DNA of 64,000 bases from NCBI GenBank assembly GCA_024195265.1, contig JAJLRJ010000006.1, positions 33,292,434-33,356,433 on the forward strand, written 5' to 3'. Positions 63,023 to 64,000 of the stretch are shown here, in pieces. Each line of letters starts with the position of its first letter. Within the stretch, counting starts at the first letter, position 1. The position numbers and the translations under genes were made by a program. This DNA is from Dendrophyllia cribrosa (Eukaryota > Cnidaria > Anthozoa > Scleractinia > Dendrophylliidae). The notes beneath the pieces are model-generated. The model searched no databases. It saw only the letters and a program-made list of their open reading frames with translations, and was not told the origin of the DNA.

Positions 63023-64000
63023 AACAAGACCATTTAAACACTTGTAAACCATTAAGAGTTTCTGTATTTGAAACTGTGTGCTCAAATCTTTCCAATCGAG
63101 TTGTCTAATTAGGCAGTTGGCGTCCGCATCATAGCTAGAAAACGTTAAAACACGAGCGGCACGGTTCTGAAGCTTCTGTAGCCTGTCAAATAAAGTTTTA
63201 CCACAATTACCCCAAACAAGATTGCAGTAATTGAAGTGAGATTGAATTAGCGCGTTGTATATATAATGAAGAGTAGATGGAGGGACAAAAGGTCTAATTC
63301 TTTTTATGGCTCCTATCCCGGAAGCAAGCTTTTTAGATAATTTATCAATGTGTATTTGCCACCGTAAATTTTCATCAATAAATACTCCAAGCGATTTGAC
63401 AGAGGAAACTTGTTCTATTGGAATATTATCAATCAAGAGCTCAGGTGGGTTTGACAAAGTACTTAATTTTTGTCTAGAACCAATTAGCATGAATTCAGTT
63501 TTAGCAGTGTTCAAAGTAAGTTTGTTAGAGATAAGCCACTTGTTTAGATTATCCAAATCGTGGTTCAGGTTTAACTGTATTGAATTCACATCAGCGTCCG
63601 CATAAGTGATGTGAGTGTCATCAGCATACATTCTAGGCTGGCATAATGTTAGGCAGTTTGGCAAGTCGTTAATGTATATGAGAAATAAAAGGGGGCCTAG
63701 GATTGTTCCCTGCGGTACCCCACATTTAAGTGAACTTGTTTCAGAAAGAAAACCGTTAACGAGACATCGTTGTGTGCGATTAGTTAAATATGACGTAAAC
63801 CAATCAAGAGCTATTTCTTGTATTCCGTAAAGATTCATTTTGGTTAAAAGAATATCATGGTCGACAGTATCGAATGCCTTTTTTAAATCAAGAAAAACCA
63901 CAGCACTAACATTTCCACAGTCGATATTAAACGCCCAGTTATCAGTAGCTTCCAGAAGAGCAGTTACAGTTGAGTGTAATGAGCGAAAACCCGATTGCTG
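63023..64000 (-). CDS. LINE reverse transcriptase (CR1/jockey-group, partial, 5' end beyond window)
   Basis: Minus-strand frame open to the window edge. Domains in order: QSGFRSLHSTVTALLEATDN; motif A VFLDLKKAFDTVDH; motif B CGVPQGTILGPLLFLIYIND; motif C MYADDTHI with the catalytic Asp pair; thumb-like SNKLTLNTAKTEFMLIGS; then LQKLQNRAARVLTFSS and MVYKCLNGLV. The native frame ends at the insertion border; the last codons to the stop at 63011 belong to the inserted element. The C-terminus continues at 59827 and below. The frame is otherwise undamaged, so the LINE copy is fairly young. Clade assignment is from motif style only. Confidence 0.9.

Overview
The window looks like a piece of a metazoan nuclear genome, most likely a cnidarian and probably a stony coral or other anthozoan. 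The basis is intron-rich genes whose exons read as clear WDR26 and DLST orthologues, A+T-rich introns, CR1/jockey-type LINE debris and a dense population of short inverted-repeat transposons. The species is an inference; nothing here is prokaryotic.

Layout. 1-7193: no recognisable gene; inverted-repeat elements, two copies of a tRNA-related repeat, a LINE tail and a degenerate minisatellite. 7194-24917, minus strand: a wdr26 orthologue, 14 coding exons reconstructed by splice phase, with LisH, CTLH and WD40 parts; only the last few C-terminal residues are not located. 24918-26345: gap between two divergent genes, holding a hammerhead-ribozyme-like motif. 26346-44723, plus strand: dlst (mitochondrial E2 of the 2-oxoglutarate dehydrogenase complex), complete in 13 exons, 438 residues, with a poly(A) signal. 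44724-59041: gene-free, repeat-rich. 59042-59246, plus strand: first coding exon of an SLC16 (monocarboxylate transporter)-like gene; later exons lie beyond the window. Its first intron holds a LINE on the minus strand that has been interrupted by nested insertions.

The two full genes do not form a pathway: WDR26 belongs to the CTLH/GID ubiquitin ligase, DLST to the TCA cycle. Their 5' ends face each other about 1.4 kb apart, so shared regulation is possible but unproven.

The most remarkable content is mobile DNA. There is a four-level nest (LINE > 3.2-kb insertion > TIR element > PIF/Harbinger-type MITE) at 59447-64000; a 2.6-kb near-palindrome inside dlst intron 3; a MITE whose end appears to have become the 3' splice site of the last dlst exon; a 1.9-kb foldback element with minisatellite arms that carries two inverted copies of a protein-like reading frame; and one minisatellite family found in both orientations on either side of wdr26-dlst. 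Target-site duplications were read by eye and let many elements be given exact borders.
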